Shown here: positions 27,751 through 36,944 of the stretch, piece after piece
Layout of the letters: the number at the start of each line of letters is the position of its first letter
Position numbering within the stretch: the first letter of the stretch is position 1
Assembly: GCA_035999765.1 (NCBI GenBank)
Contig: CP108521.1
Span: 6,200,001 to 6,264,000 of the forward strand
Direction: 5' to 3'
Origin: Streptomyces sp. NBC_01231
Lineage (GTDB): Bacteria; Actinomycetota; Actinomycetes; Streptomycetales; Streptomycetaceae
Length of the DNA: 64,000 nucleotides
Position numbers and translations under genes: made by a program
The notes under the pieces: generated by a model
Databases searched by the model: none
What the model was told of the DNA's origin: nothing
Seen by the model: only the letters and a program-made list of their open reading frames with translations

Positions 27751-30609
27751 GTGGACGACTACGCGGGTCGGGTACTCGCTGACCGCTACCGCCTGCCGCT
27801 GCCGCCCACCGACGAGTACGAACTCACCGAGACCCGCGCCTTCGACACCTACAGCGGGCAGGAAGTCCTGGTCAGGCAGGTGCCGTTGCCTGAGGTCGTC
27901 GAGGCGGAGGTGCTCGACGCCGAGGGGCTGCCGGACGGTTTCACGGCCAGGGACCCGCGAGGAGCGCGGGAGCGCGGTGGACGGCGCACGTCCGCGGGCG
28001 GGAGTGTGCGACACCCGACGGATCCCGCCGTACGGCGGGCTGTCGAGGCCGCGCAGGCCGCGGCGCGGATACCCGACCATCCGCGGCTCGACCAGGTCTT
28101 CGACGTGTTCGCCGAGGGCGGTTCGCTGTGGATCGTCAGCGAGTTGGTGGCCGCGCGGTCCTTGGCGACGCTGCTGGTGGAGAAGCCGCTGACGCCGTAC
28201 CGGGCCGCCGAGGTGGCCGCCGACGTCCTCATGGCTCTGCGGGTCCTGCACGCCCACGGCTGGGTGCACCGCAATGTCACCGCGCGCACGGTGCTCGTCT
28301 GCGACGACGGCCGCGTGATGCTGACCGGCCTGGCGGTGGGGGCGGCGGAGGAAGCGCTGTGCGGGTACGACCCGGTGCCGCCCGAGGACGCCGAATGGGA
28401 TACCGGCGGCGGTGAGAGCGGTGCCGGACGAGGGCCTGCCGGGGGAGTCGGTCCCGGCGAAAGGGCCGCCGGTCAGGGCGGTGCGGCGTACGGCTCGCGT
28501 GGCCCCCTTGGTCCGGGTGGTCCGGGTGGTCGTGGTGGTGCCCAGGGCCCGGTGAGTGCCGTTGGGCTGGAGGGGGCGGAGGCCGAGGCTGCTCGGCGGG
28601 CCGCGATCGAGGCGCGGGCTGCCGGGGCGCTGCCGGCGGCCGGGGCGGAGACGACGCACGCTTCACCGGCGGTACCGGCCCGCAGGGCTGTCGACACCGG
28701 TGCGGACATCAGGGCGGCGCGGGCCGGGGCTATCGCCGCGTATCGCGCGGGGGCACGGGCCGCGGCCCGGGTCCAGGAGGCGCAGAACGGCCGGGCGGCC
28801 CTGCCCGGAGCACGTCCCTCTCCCGAGGACGACCCCGCCGCACGGGCCGACGGCTCCGCCCAGCACCCCCCGTACCCCACGGCCAACGGCGCCCAGCAGC
28901 CCTCAGGTTCCGGGCCGCCGGGGCAGGTCGCCGATCCCTATGGCGTGCAAGGCGCCTCCTGGCACGGTGCCGCGCCCCGTGGCGGGGCCGCCGGGCCGCA
29001 GGAGGCCGGAGGCGTCGGACAAGGGGAGCGGGGACGAACAGCTCTGCCTTCCGGAGGAGTTGGAGGAACCGGCGGCATCGGTGGGACCGGCGGGACCGTG
29101 GGGGATGGCGGTGCCGCGTACGCCGGCGGGTCCGGTGGTCAGCATGCGATGCCCATGCCAGGCGGGTCCGGTGGTCAGCATGCGGCTCCCATGCCGGGCG
29201 GCCCTGGCCTTGGCCCCGGACTCGGCTCCGGCCCTGTTCCTGCCGGAGGCGTCGGCGGTGTTCATGACGGTGGATCGTCGGCGCTGCCTCCTGGTGCCGC
29301 CCTGCCTCCCAGCACCTGGGACGAGCCGGCCGCCGGTGCGCCCGCGCGGCGGGGCCCGACGACCGCGTTGGCGGCCGAGCGGGCCCGGCAGGCGCGGATG
29401 GCTGTCGTGGGGGCCGTGACGGAGCGATGGGCGCCGGAGCAGGCCGGGCCCGTGCACGAGAACTGGCAGCTCGCGGCGCCGATCGGGCCCGCCACCGACC
29501 TGTGGGCGCTCGGCGCGCTGCTGTTCAGGGCCGTGCAGGGGCACGCGCCCTACCCGGAGGAGTCGACCGCCGAGCTGGTGCAGTTGGTGTGCGCGGAGCC
29601 ACCCGCCTTCGCCGAGGAGTGCGGACCGCTCAGGCCGGTCGTCGAGTCCCTGCTGCGGCAGGATCCGACCGAGCGGCTCGACTTCGAGGAGGTGAACGGC
29701 TGGCTGCGTTCGCTGGTCCGTTCGGCGCCCGAGCCGGAGGCCGGCGCGCATGTCGTCGCCGCGCCGCCCGCCGACACCAGCCGACTGCCCGTCGTACGGC
29801 GGCGGGGCGAGCTGGTACGCAGGCGGCGTGCCGGGCTGCCCGCGCACCACGGGCGGCACAAGCGGGCGCGGGAGGAGGCGCGTTCACCGCGCAGGCTCGG
29901 CCGGGCGCTGCTTCTGCTGATCCTGCTGCTGTTGGCCGGCGCGATCGCGTACGCCATGCTCTTCATGCCGAAGTCCGACTCCGGCACGGAGGGCGCCGGG
30001 GACCGTACCGGGGCCGTCGACGACGTCAGTCCGGCGCCCGAGCCGTCCTCGGAGGCGAGCAGCGAGCCCCGGCCCGAACAGACCTCCCCGGGGTCCCAGA
30101 ACAGCCCCTCGTCGTCCGCCGGTTCCACCGAGAAGCAGACCACCGGGCCGGACGTCCCCGACGGCTTCGCCCTGCGCAAGGACGCCGAGGGCTTCCAGGT
30201 GGCCGTCGCCAACGGCTGGGACCGCACACCGGTCAACGGGCGCGGTCAGGTCGTGTACGGGCACGGGAACTTCGAGCTCATCGTCGTACCGGGACGCGAC
30301 AGCGCGGCCGAGGACGGCAGCGACCCGATGGTGTACCAGCGGGAGAAGGAACCGGAGCTGCAGCCCTACCGCGACTCCAGTTGGGCCACCGCGACCGGAC
30401 TGAAGACGATCCAGGTGGGCGGGCGGACCATGGCGGAGGGCCAGTTCACCTGGACCGGAGACGACGGGCGCGAACTGTACGTGCGCAACATCGCGATGCT
30501 GGTCGGCGGGAAATACCACGTGGTGCAGGTACGTGGTCCGGAGGCCGAGCGGGACGAGGTCACCCGCTTGTACGAGCAGGCGTCGGCCACGTACCGGATC
30601 ACCGGCTGA
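27751..30609 (+). CDS. Membrane-anchored pseudokinase with a giant activation-segment insert (kinase cluster, gene 2)
   Basis: 952 residues from the GTG at 27751 (GGGGAGG upstream). The kinase fold is recognisable but catalytically broken. The glycine loop is absent. The VAVK lysine is arginine (VLVRQV). HRDxKxxN is HRNVTARTV, with N175 for the catalytic Asp, Thr for Lys and Thr for Asn. DFG reads TGL. Between this point and the APE-like motif (WAPEQ, W560) lies about 365 residues of Gly/Pro/Ala/Ser-rich sequence, and then the C-lobe resumes (IGPATDLWALGALLFRAVQG). A transmembrane helix (about 719-740) and an extracellular module (FALRKDAEGFQVAVANGWDR to the end) follow. Binding rather than phosphorylation is expected. 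Confidence 0.9.
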   Translation: MDDYAGRVLADRYRLPLPPTDEYELTETRAFDTYSGQEVLVRQVPLPEVVEAEVLDAEGLPDGFTARDPRGARERGGRRTSAGGSVRHPTDPAVRRAVEAAQAAARIPDHPRLDQVFDVFAEGGSLWIVSELVAARSLATLLVEKPLTPYRAAEVAADVLMALRVLHAHGWVHRNVTARTVLVCDDGRVMLTGLAVGAAEEALCGYDPVPPEDAEWDTGGGESGAGRGPAGGVGPGERAAGQGGAAYGSRGPLGPGGPGGRGGAQGPVSAVGLEGAEAEAARRAAIEARAAGALPAAGAETTHASPAVPARRAVDTGADIRAARAGAIAAYRAGARAAARVQEAQNGRAALPGARPSPEDDPAARADGSAQHPPYPTANGAQQPSGSGPPGQVADPYGVQGASWHGAAPRGGAAGPQEAGGVGQGERGRTALPSGGVGGTGGIGGTGGTVGDGGAAYAGGSGGQHAMPMPGGSGGQHAAPMPGGPGLGPGLGSGPVPAGGVGGVHDGGSSALPPGAALPPSTWDEPAAGAPARRGPTTALAAERARQARMAVVGAVTERWAPEQAGPVHENWQLAAPIGPATDLWALGALLFRAVQGHAPYPEESTAELVQLVCAEPPAFAEECGPLRPVVESLLRQDPTERLDFEEVNGWLRSLVRSAPEPEAGAHVVAAPPADTSRLPVVRRRGELVRRRRAGLPAHHGRHKRAREEARSPRRLGRALLLLILLLLAGAIAYAMLFMPKSDSGTEGAGDRTGAVDDVSPAPEPSSEASSEPRPEQTSPGSQNSPSSSAGSTEKQTTGPDVPDGFALRKDAEGFQVAVANGWDRTPVNGRGQVVYGHGNFELIVVPGRDSAAEDGSDPMVYQREKEPELQPYRDSSWATATGLKTIQVGGRTMAEGQFTWTGDDGRELYVRNIAMLVGGKYHVVQVRGPEAERDEVTRLYEQASATYRITG

Positions 30610-30770
30610 GGAGAGGGCCGGCGGGGGCGGGACGCCGGTGCGGGCGGGAAGGTTGACCGCCGCCTCCGGAAGCGACAACCGTCACAGTGCGGTCTCCTTG
30701 ACGCCCCCCTGGTTCCGTTCGACGAGGGCGGGTCCCTACTCTGACTCTGTCAAGAGCATTGCGGGGCAAC

Positions 30771-32645
30771 GTGAATCAGATGCAGGGCCAGCTCCTCGCG
30801 GGGCGCTACCGGCTCGCCGACCCGATAGGCACGGGAGGCATGGGCCGCGTGTGGCGTGCCCATGATGAGGTGCTGCACCGAGCCGTCGCGATCAAAGAGT
30901 TGACGGCAGCGCTGTACGTGTCCGAGAGCGATCAGGCCGTCCTGCTCGCCCGCACCCGGGCGGAGGCGCGCGCGGCCGCCCGGATCAACCACTCCGCCGT
31001 CGTCACCGTGCACGACGTGCTGGACCACGACGGCCGGCCGTGGATCGTCATGGAGCTGGTCGAGGGCCACTCGCTGGCCGACGCGGTCAAGGAGCAGGGT
31101 CGCGTCGAGCCCCGGGAGGCGGCCCGGATCGGGCTGTGGGTGCTGCGGGCGCTGCGCGCCGCGCACTCCGCCGGGGTACTGCACCGCGACGTGAAGCCCG
31201 GCAACGTGCTCCTCGGTCGGGACGGCCGCGTCCTCCTCACCGACTTCGGTATCGCCCAGATCGAGGGCGACACGACCATCACACGTACCGGAGAGGTCGT
31301 CGGCTCGGTCGATTACCTCGCCCCGGAGCGGATCCGTGGCCACGACCCGGGAGCGTCCTCCGACCTCTGGGCTCTCGGCGCCACGCTGTACACGGCGGTC
31401 GAGGGCAAGTCGCCGTTCCGTCGGACGACACCGCTGACCACCATGCAGGCGGTCGTGGACGAGGAACCGGCGGAGCCGCGGTACGCAGGTGCGCTCGCGC
31501 CCGTCATCACGGCGCTGCTGTACAAGGAACCGTCCGTCCGGCCCGACCTGGCCGCCGCGGAGCAGATGCTCGCGGAAGCGGCGGAGGGGCGACGGCCGAG
31601 CGCGGCACAGGCGTATGTGCCCACGCAACATGTGAGTTCCCGGACCACGGATTCCCGCCGCATGGGTACGGGCGCGGGCTCTATGGGTGCCCACCCGGGT
31701 ACTGGCGCCGGCCCCATGGGCGCCCACCACACAGGCCCCCAGCCCACAGGCCCCGGCCACACAGGTCCCGGCCACGCAGGTCCCGGCCATCCCGGCCCCC
31801 ACTACACCCAGTCCCACCAGGCGGCTCAGGCCCGCGCCGGGGCGAACGCCGCGGTCTCCACACCGGTCTCCGGTACGCCGTACCCTCATGCGACCGGCCC
31901 CACCGTGCTCGGTCCGACGCATCTCGCCGACAACGCTGCCAACGCTGCCAACGGCGCCAACGGCGCCAACGGTGTCACCGGCGTCACGCGTCCGCCGAAG
32001 CGCCGCCGGCTGCGGACGGCGGCTCTCGTCGTCGCCCTCGCCGCGATCATCGGCGGAGGCACGGCCGTGGGGCTGCAGGCGTGGGACGAGTCACGGCAGC
32101 AGGACGCCGACCTGTCCGCCTCGCCGAATCCCACGGCCACCGGCGGAAGCAAGCCGCGCTCCGGTGGCGGCGGTGTTCCGGCCTCCTGGGTCCGCCACGA
32201 CGACGCCGTGGGCTTCAGCGTCTATCTGCCCAAGGGCTGGAACCGGAAGCTCTTCGGCGTCGACGGCGACCTCACCCAGGTCGACTACTCACCGGACGGC
32301 GGCAAGCACTTCGTCCGCATAGCCATCGACACCTCGCCGGACTTCAGGGACCCGAAGGCCCACCAGCTCGACCTGGAACAGCAGCTTCAGAGACTGCGCA
32401 ACTACCAGCGCGTACAGCTGGAGAAGAACACGTACCGGGACCGCGACGGGTCCGTCTGGGAGTACACCTGGACGGCGCTGGACACGGATCCGGGCTTCCC
32501 CGGGCCGCGGCGCGCCATCGAGGAGACGTACGTATCCCGGGGCGGTACCGAGTACGCGATCTACGTCTCTTCACCTGCGGCGGACTGGGCCGAGGCGAGC
32601 AAGCAGTTCAAGGCGATTCTGCAGGGATGGCAACCGCCTGAGTAG
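30771..32645 (+). CDS. Membrane Ser/Thr protein kinase (kinase cluster, gene 3)
   Basis: 624 residues from the GTG at 30771; the ATG at 30780 is an equally possible start, and the TTG at 30759 is less so. The kinase domain is intact: GTGGMGRVW, K42 in VAIKE, D140 in HRDVKPGNV, TDFGIAQ and LAPERIRG. The linker is His/Pro/Gly-rich with repeated PGHAGP-type units. A transmembrane helix (LRTAALVVALAAIIGGGTAV) and an extracellular module follow, starting VGFSVYLPKGWNRKLF and ending FKAILQGWQ. It follows the pseudokinase with a 161-base gap, so it has room for its own promoter. Confidence 0.92.
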   Translation: MNQMQGQLLAGRYRLADPIGTGGMGRVWRAHDEVLHRAVAIKELTAALYVSESDQAVLLARTRAEARAAARINHSAVVTVHDVLDHDGRPWIVMELVEGHSLADAVKEQGRVEPREAARIGLWVLRALRAAHSAGVLHRDVKPGNVLLGRDGRVLLTDFGIAQIEGDTTITRTGEVVGSVDYLAPERIRGHDPGASSDLWALGATLYTAVEGKSPFRRTTPLTTMQAVVDEEPAEPRYAGALAPVITALLYKEPSVRPDLAAAEQMLAEAAEGRRPSAAQAYVPTQHVSSRTTDSRRMGTGAGSMGAHPGTGAGPMGAHHTGPQPTGPGHTGPGHAGPGHPGPHYTQSHQAAQARAGANAAVSTPVSGTPYPHATGPTVLGPTHLADNAANAANGANGANGVTGVTRPPKRRRLRTAALVVALAAIIGGGTAVGLQAWDESRQQDADLSASPNPTATGGSKPRSGGGGVPASWVRHDDAVGFSVYLPKGWNRKLFGVDGDLTQVDYSPDGGKHFVRIAIDTSPDFRDPKAHQLDLEQQLQRLRNYQRVQLEKNTYRDRDGSVWEYTWTALDTDPGFPGPRRAIEETYVSRGGTEYAIYVSSPAADWAEASKQFKAILQGWQPPE

Positions 32646-32726
32646 CGCGACAAATACCCCTGTTGGACTCTTTGACCGTTGTTGAGGCCACGCCAGAAGG
32701 CGTTTCCACAAAGGGTGGGTTGAATC

Positions 32727-33113
32727 ATGAAGAAGATCAACAGGCTGTCGCTCGCGGCCGGCGCTTCAGCGCTGGGGGTCCTGGCGTTGGCCGCACCGGC
32801 CCACGCCGACGCGTACGTTTCCACCAACTCGTACGGCGGCCATGCCACGTGGACCGAGCTCGGCGACACCCTGACCGTGTGTGACGACGAAGCCGACGGC
32901 TATGGTGTGCGCGGCTACATCTATGACCCGAATCAGAACGACCACGAAAACGGCACCGTCCTCATCAAGGTCAACGATTCCAGTTCAGACGGGAATTGTG
33001 CCTCCACCTCAAGAAACATCAACGAGACGATGGTGATCGGTATCAAGGTCTGTCAGTACAAGGGTGACTGGGTCGGATACTGCCACTACGCGCTGATCGA
33101 CAGATCGGCGTGA
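32727..33113 (+). CDS. Small secreted protein with four cysteines
   Basis: 128 residues from the ATG at 32727. A clear signal peptide (KKINRLSLAAGASALGVLAL, cleavage after AHA) is followed by a compact domain of about 100 residues with four cysteines (VCDDEADG, NCASTS, KVCQYK, YCHYAL), enough for two disulfides. I do not recognise the family. The mature part is visibly poorer in GC than its neighbours. It lies 81 bases after one kinase gene and just before the next, in the same direction. It could be an extracellular partner or ligand of the kinase ectodomains, but that is inferred from position only. Confidence 0.8.
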   Translation: MKKINRLSLAAGASALGVLALAAPAHADAYVSTNSYGGHATWTELGDTLTVCDDEADGYGVRGYIYDPNQNDHENGTVLIKVNDSSSDGNCASTSRNINETMVIGIKVCQYKGDWVGYCHYALIDRSA

Positions 33114-33175
33114 TGCCTTCCGGGCGATGACCCGATTTCGAGGGCGCGGAAAACTTGTGCGAGATGATGAGGCGC

Positions 33176-35053
33176 ATGAGGACCGAGGGGGACAACGCCC
33201 GTGTGATCGCGGGCCGTTACCGGCTCGAGGAGCGGCTCGGTCGTGGCGGTATGGGGGTCGTCTGGCGGGCGACCGACCAACTGCTGGGCCGGAGCGTGGC
33301 GGTCAAGGAGCTCCCTCTCGACGACACCCTCTCCGCCGAGGGGGCCCGGCGGCGGCGGGACCGCACTCTGCGCGAGGCGCGTGCGGTCGCCCAGTTGAGC
33401 CATCCGCACATCATCGTGGTCCACGACGTCGTCGAGCACGACGAACGCCCGTACATCGTCATGGAGTTGATCGAGGGGGCCTCCCTCGCCGAGCGCATCG
33501 CGGAGCACGGCCCGGTGGATGCCGACGAGGCCGCCCGGATCGGCGTCGCCCTGCTGGGCGCGCTGCGCGCGGCGCACGTGGCCGGGGTCCTGCACCGCGA
33601 CATCAAACCCGCGAACGTGCTCGTGGAGGACGGCACCGGTCGGGTCGTCCTCACCGACTTCGGCATCGCCCAGGTCGCGGGCGCCACCACGCTCACCGAG
33701 ACCGGGTCCTTCGTCGGCTCGCCCGAGTACACTGCGCCGGAGCGGATGTCCGGGGCGAGAACCGGGCCCGCGTCCGACCTGTGGTCGCTGGGCGCGCTGC
33801 TGTGCACGGTCCTGAGCGGCGAGTCGCCGTTCCGTCGCGACTCGTTGGGCGGCATCCTGCACGCCGTCGTCTCCGCCGAGATCCGGCCGCCCGCACAGGC
33901 AACGCCGATCCTGCCCGTCGTACGGGGCCTCCTCGAACGCGATCCGGAGCGACGGCTCGACGCGGAGCGGGCCGAGCGGATGCTGCGGACCTTCCGGGAC
34001 ACCGGCCGCACACCGACCCTGTCGTCCCGGCGCGCCCGCACGATGTCACTCGGCCGCGCCCGCACGATGTCACTCGGCCGCACCCGCACCAAGGCACCCG
34101 ACCGTTCGTCCACCGAGCCGCACGCCCGTTCGTCCACCGAGCCGCCCGGTCGGGCACGCGCGGAACATCCCGGCCACACACCCCCCGAGCCGCCCACCCC
34201 GCCGACCCCTCTCGCCCCGCAGCCCCCTCTCGCCCCCTCACCGGAGCCGCCGTCCGACCGCCTGCCGGACCGGCCGCCCGCGTACACCCCCGCACCCGAG
34301 CCGCCGGACCGGCCGTCGGCGCACGCACCCGCACCCGCCCCCGCCCCCGAGCGGGACGTGCCCGCCCGGGACCCGTCGGCTCCTCCCGGCCGCTCCCCGC
34401 GAGGCGTGCTGGTCACCGCGTTGCTGGTCGCCGCGATGGCCGGCGCGGGGGTGTCCGCGGCGGCGCTCCTCATGAACGGGGGCGTCGACGGTACGGGCCT
34501 CCCGACGCTGTCGACGCCCACGTACACCTCGGCACCCCCGCACACCACCGCGAGCCCCGGGTCGAGCCCCGGTTCGCGCCCGAGCTCCGCCCCGAGTCCG
34601 CTTCCCCCCGCCCCCGCCGGCTACCGCTTCGCCGACGACCCCGCCGGTTTCGCCCTGGCCGTGCCGGACGGCTTCACTCGCGTACTCCAGGGTGAGCGGA
34701 TCTTCTACATGTCACCGGGGCAGACCTTCCGCCTCGGCATCAGGGTCGCCGACCCGGAGGCGGGCGGTCCGCTGACCGTGCTGCGGCGGGCGGCCGCCAA
34801 GGGTCTGGAGACCAACCCGGGTTACCGGGACGGCCGGGTCACCAGGACCGCGCACCGCGGGCGCCCCGCCGCGCTCTGGGAGTTCACCTGGGACGGCTTC
34901 AGCGCGGCGGAGGGCCCCCGGCACACGTACGACCTGTGTTGGGAGGAGGACGGCCGGCTGTACGACGTGTGGGTGTCGGCGCCGGTCGGGAAGGTGCGGG
35001 AGGCGAGGAAGTACGTCGACGTCGCGGTCGACACCTTGGTCACGGGTCGGTGA
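33176..35053 (+). CDS. Membrane Ser/Thr protein kinase (kinase cluster, gene 4)
   Basis: 625 residues from the ATG at 33176; ATGs at 33164 and 33167 are alternatives. The kinase domain is intact: GRGGMGVVW, K44 in VAVKE, D142 in HRDIKPANV, TDFGIAQ and TAPERMSG. The linker carries a perfect 24-base tandem duplication (RARTMSLG twice) and repeats such as RSSTEP, then a long proline-rich run. A transmembrane helix (VLVTALLVAAMAGAGVSAAA) and an extracellular module (YRFADDPAGFALAVPDGFTR to the end) follow. The ectodomain belongs to the same type as in the other cluster kinases. Confidence 0.92.
   Translation: MRTEGDNARVIAGRYRLEERLGRGGMGVVWRATDQLLGRSVAVKELPLDDTLSAEGARRRRDRTLREARAVAQLSHPHIIVVHDVVEHDERPYIVMELIEGASLAERIAEHGPVDADEAARIGVALLGALRAAHVAGVLHRDIKPANVLVEDGTGRVVLTDFGIAQVAGATTLTETGSFVGSPEYTAPERMSGARTGPASDLWSLGALLCTVLSGESPFRRDSLGGILHAVVSAEIRPPAQATPILPVVRGLLERDPERRLDAERAERMLRTFRDTGRTPTLSSRRARTMSLGRARTMSLGRTRTKAPDRSSTEPHARSSTEPPGRARAEHPGHTPPEPPTPPTPLAPQPPLAPSPEPPSDRLPDRPPAYTPAPEPPDRPSAHAPAPAPAPERDVPARDPSAPPGRSPRGVLVTALLVAAMAGAGVSAAALLMNGGVDGTGLPTLSTPTYTSAPPHTTASPGSSPGSRPSSAPSPLPPAPAGYRFADDPAGFALAVPDGFTRVLQGERIFYMSPGQTFRLGIRVADPEAGGPLTVLRRAAAKGLETNPGYRDGRVTRTAHRGRPAALWEFTWDGFSAAEGPRHTYDLCWEEDGRLYDVWVSAPVGKVREARKYVDVAVDTLVTGR
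34031..34078 (+). repeat. Perfect 24-base tandem duplication in a kinase linker
   Basis: Two identical 24-base units (34031-34054 and 34055-34078) encode RARTMSLG twice. A diverged third unit begins CACCCGCACC. Identity at the DNA level suggests a recent duplication. Confidence 0.9.
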
Positions 35054-35107
35054 CCGGACAGCGTTCGAGGTGGATTCCGGACCGCTTGGCGCGATATGGA
35101 TGGACCC

Positions 35108-36895
35108 ATGAGCAGCAACGGGGGAGCCCCTTACGGGTCAGACGAGCCAACGAGTTTCGCTCTGCAACCACCGAACCCACCGAACCCGCAAGGCCCACCG
35201 AACCCGCAAGGCCCTCCCACCCCGCAAGGCCCACCGACTCCGCAAGCCCCACCGGCAGCGCTGCCGCACCCGAACAACCCGTACGCCCTGCCCACCCAGG
35301 GCGTGCCACCCCAGCCGCACCCCATACCGGACTCCGGCCCCACCCCAGCCCCGCATCCCACGCCGGACTCCCACCCCACGCCGGACTCCCCTGACGCGCC
35401 CGCCCCCGGCATCGGACGCCTCATCGCGGAGCGCTACCGGCTGCTCGCCAAGCTCGGGCACGGCGGCATGGGCACGGTGTGGCGGGCCAAGGACGAGACG
35501 GTGGACCGTGAGGTCGCCGTCAAGGAACCCCGCGTCCCGGACCACCTTCCCGAGCGCGAACGGGCCAACGCCTTCGAGCGCATGCGCCGCGAGGCCCGTG
35601 CCGCGGCCCGGCTCGACCACCCCGCCGTGGTGAACGTCCATGACGTCGCGGTCGTGGACGGCCGCCCGTGGATCGTGATGGAGCTGGTGCAGGGCCGTTC
35701 GCTGGGCAACGCGTTGCAGGAGGGCACCCTCGGGGCCCGCGAGGCGGCGAGAATCGGCCTCGAGGTACTGGGCGCCCTGGAGGCCGCGCACGCGGCGGGC
35801 ATCCTGCACCGGGACGTCAAACCGGACAACGTGCTCCTCGGCCGCCACGACCGGGTCGTCCTCACCGACTTCGGTATCGCGCAGATCGAGGGCGAGACCA
35901 ACCTGACCGACACCGGCGGCTTCGTCGGCTCGCCCGAGTACATCGCGCCGGAACGGGTGCTGGGCCAGCGCCCCGGCCCGGCGAGCGACCTGTGGTCCCT
36001 CGGCGTGGTCCTGTACGCGGCGACGGAGGGCGTCTCCCCGTTCCGCCGCAGCAACACCCCCGCCACCCTCCAGTCCGTCCTCAACGCCACTCCCGCGCCG
36101 CCCGCCTCCGCGCACGGCCCGCTCGCCGACGCCATCAACGGCCTGCTCCAGAAGGACCCGGCGCGCCGCCCCAACGCCGCCCAGGTCCGGGCCCTGCTGG
36201 AGACGGCCGCGAACCCGCCGGCGCCGCTCCCGACCACCCAGTTCGTGCGGCATCCGGACGCCCCGTCGCGCGGCCCGCGGCTCGGCCGCAAGGCCTGGGC
36301 CGGAATCGGTGCCGCGGTCGTCGCGGCGGCGGTGACGGCGTACCTGGTGATCGCGGACCCCTTCGCGGGCCCGCTGCCGGACGGCTGGACGACCAAGCAC
36401 GACAAGGACGTGGCCGCTTCCCTGGCCGTGCCCGTCGACTACCAGCGGTCGGTGCCCGACCGGGAGACCGACAAGACGCACTGGGTCACGTACACCGACT
36501 GGAGCGGCAGCATCTGGATCGGCCTGACCCTGGACCGGAAGGCCGAGGACACCACCAACACCATCGCGGGTTCCGCGGCCGCCGAGATGTACGACGACGA
36601 CACCGAGTTCAAGCAGAGCGGCAGCTACAACCTCGACATGCCCGCGAAGGGGACGACGACCAAGCCCGACAACGCGACCTACCAGGGCAACAAGGCCGCC
36701 CAGAACACGGTCGTCTACCGCACCGACGACAGCGAGAAGCCCCGCCCCCGTGAGCTGAGGATCCTCTACTACAAGACCAAGAGCGGCGACATGTACAAAC
36801 TCACCGTCAGCTATCCGGGCAAGGGCGACTTCACCGAGCGCGGACGCGCGGTGGCGAAGACGGCGCTCGCGAACCTGGACGTCGACAGGCTGTGA
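35108..36895 (+). CDS. Membrane Ser/Thr protein kinase with proline-rich N-terminal extension (kinase cluster, gene 5)
   Basis: 595 residues from the ATG at 35108; ATG 35096 adds four. Unlike the others, about 105 residues precede the kinase domain, with PNPQGPP-type repeats and TPDS repeats. The kinase domain then reads GHGGMGTVW, K139 in VAVKE, D236 in HRDVKPDNV, TDFGIAQ and IAPERVLG. The juxtamembrane linker is short, followed by a transmembrane helix (AWAGIGAAVVAAAVTAYLVI). The ectodomain (LPDGWTTKHDKDVAASLAVP to NLDVDRL) contains WVTYTDWSG. The N-terminal extension may bind other proteins. The stop lies 49 bases before the next kinase gene. Confidence 0.92.
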   Translation: MSSNGGAPYGSDEPTSFALQPPNPPNPQGPPNPQGPPTPQGPPTPQAPPAALPHPNNPYALPTQGVPPQPHPIPDSGPTPAPHPTPDSHPTPDSPDAPAPGIGRLIAERYRLLAKLGHGGMGTVWRAKDETVDREVAVKEPRVPDHLPERERANAFERMRREARAAARLDHPAVVNVHDVAVVDGRPWIVMELVQGRSLGNALQEGTLGAREAARIGLEVLGALEAAHAAGILHRDVKPDNVLLGRHDRVVLTDFGIAQIEGETNLTDTGGFVGSPEYIAPERVLGQRPGPASDLWSLGVVLYAATEGVSPFRRSNTPATLQSVLNATPAPPASAHGPLADAINGLLQKDPARRPNAAQVRALLETAANPPAPLPTTQFVRHPDAPSRGPRLGRKAWAGIGAAVVAAAVTAYLVIADPFAGPLPDGWTTKHDKDVAASLAVPVDYQRSVPDRETDKTHWVTYTDWSGSIWIGLTLDRKAEDTTNTIAGSAAAEMYDDDTEFKQSGSYNLDMPAKGTTTKPDNATYQGNKAAQNTVVYRTDDSEKPRPRELRILYYKTKSGDMYKLTVSYPGKGDFTERGRAVAKTALANLDVDRL

Positions 36896-36944
36896 CCCGG
36901 GGTCCGCGTCGACAAGGAGACGTCGCGCACGGTACTCATGGGGC

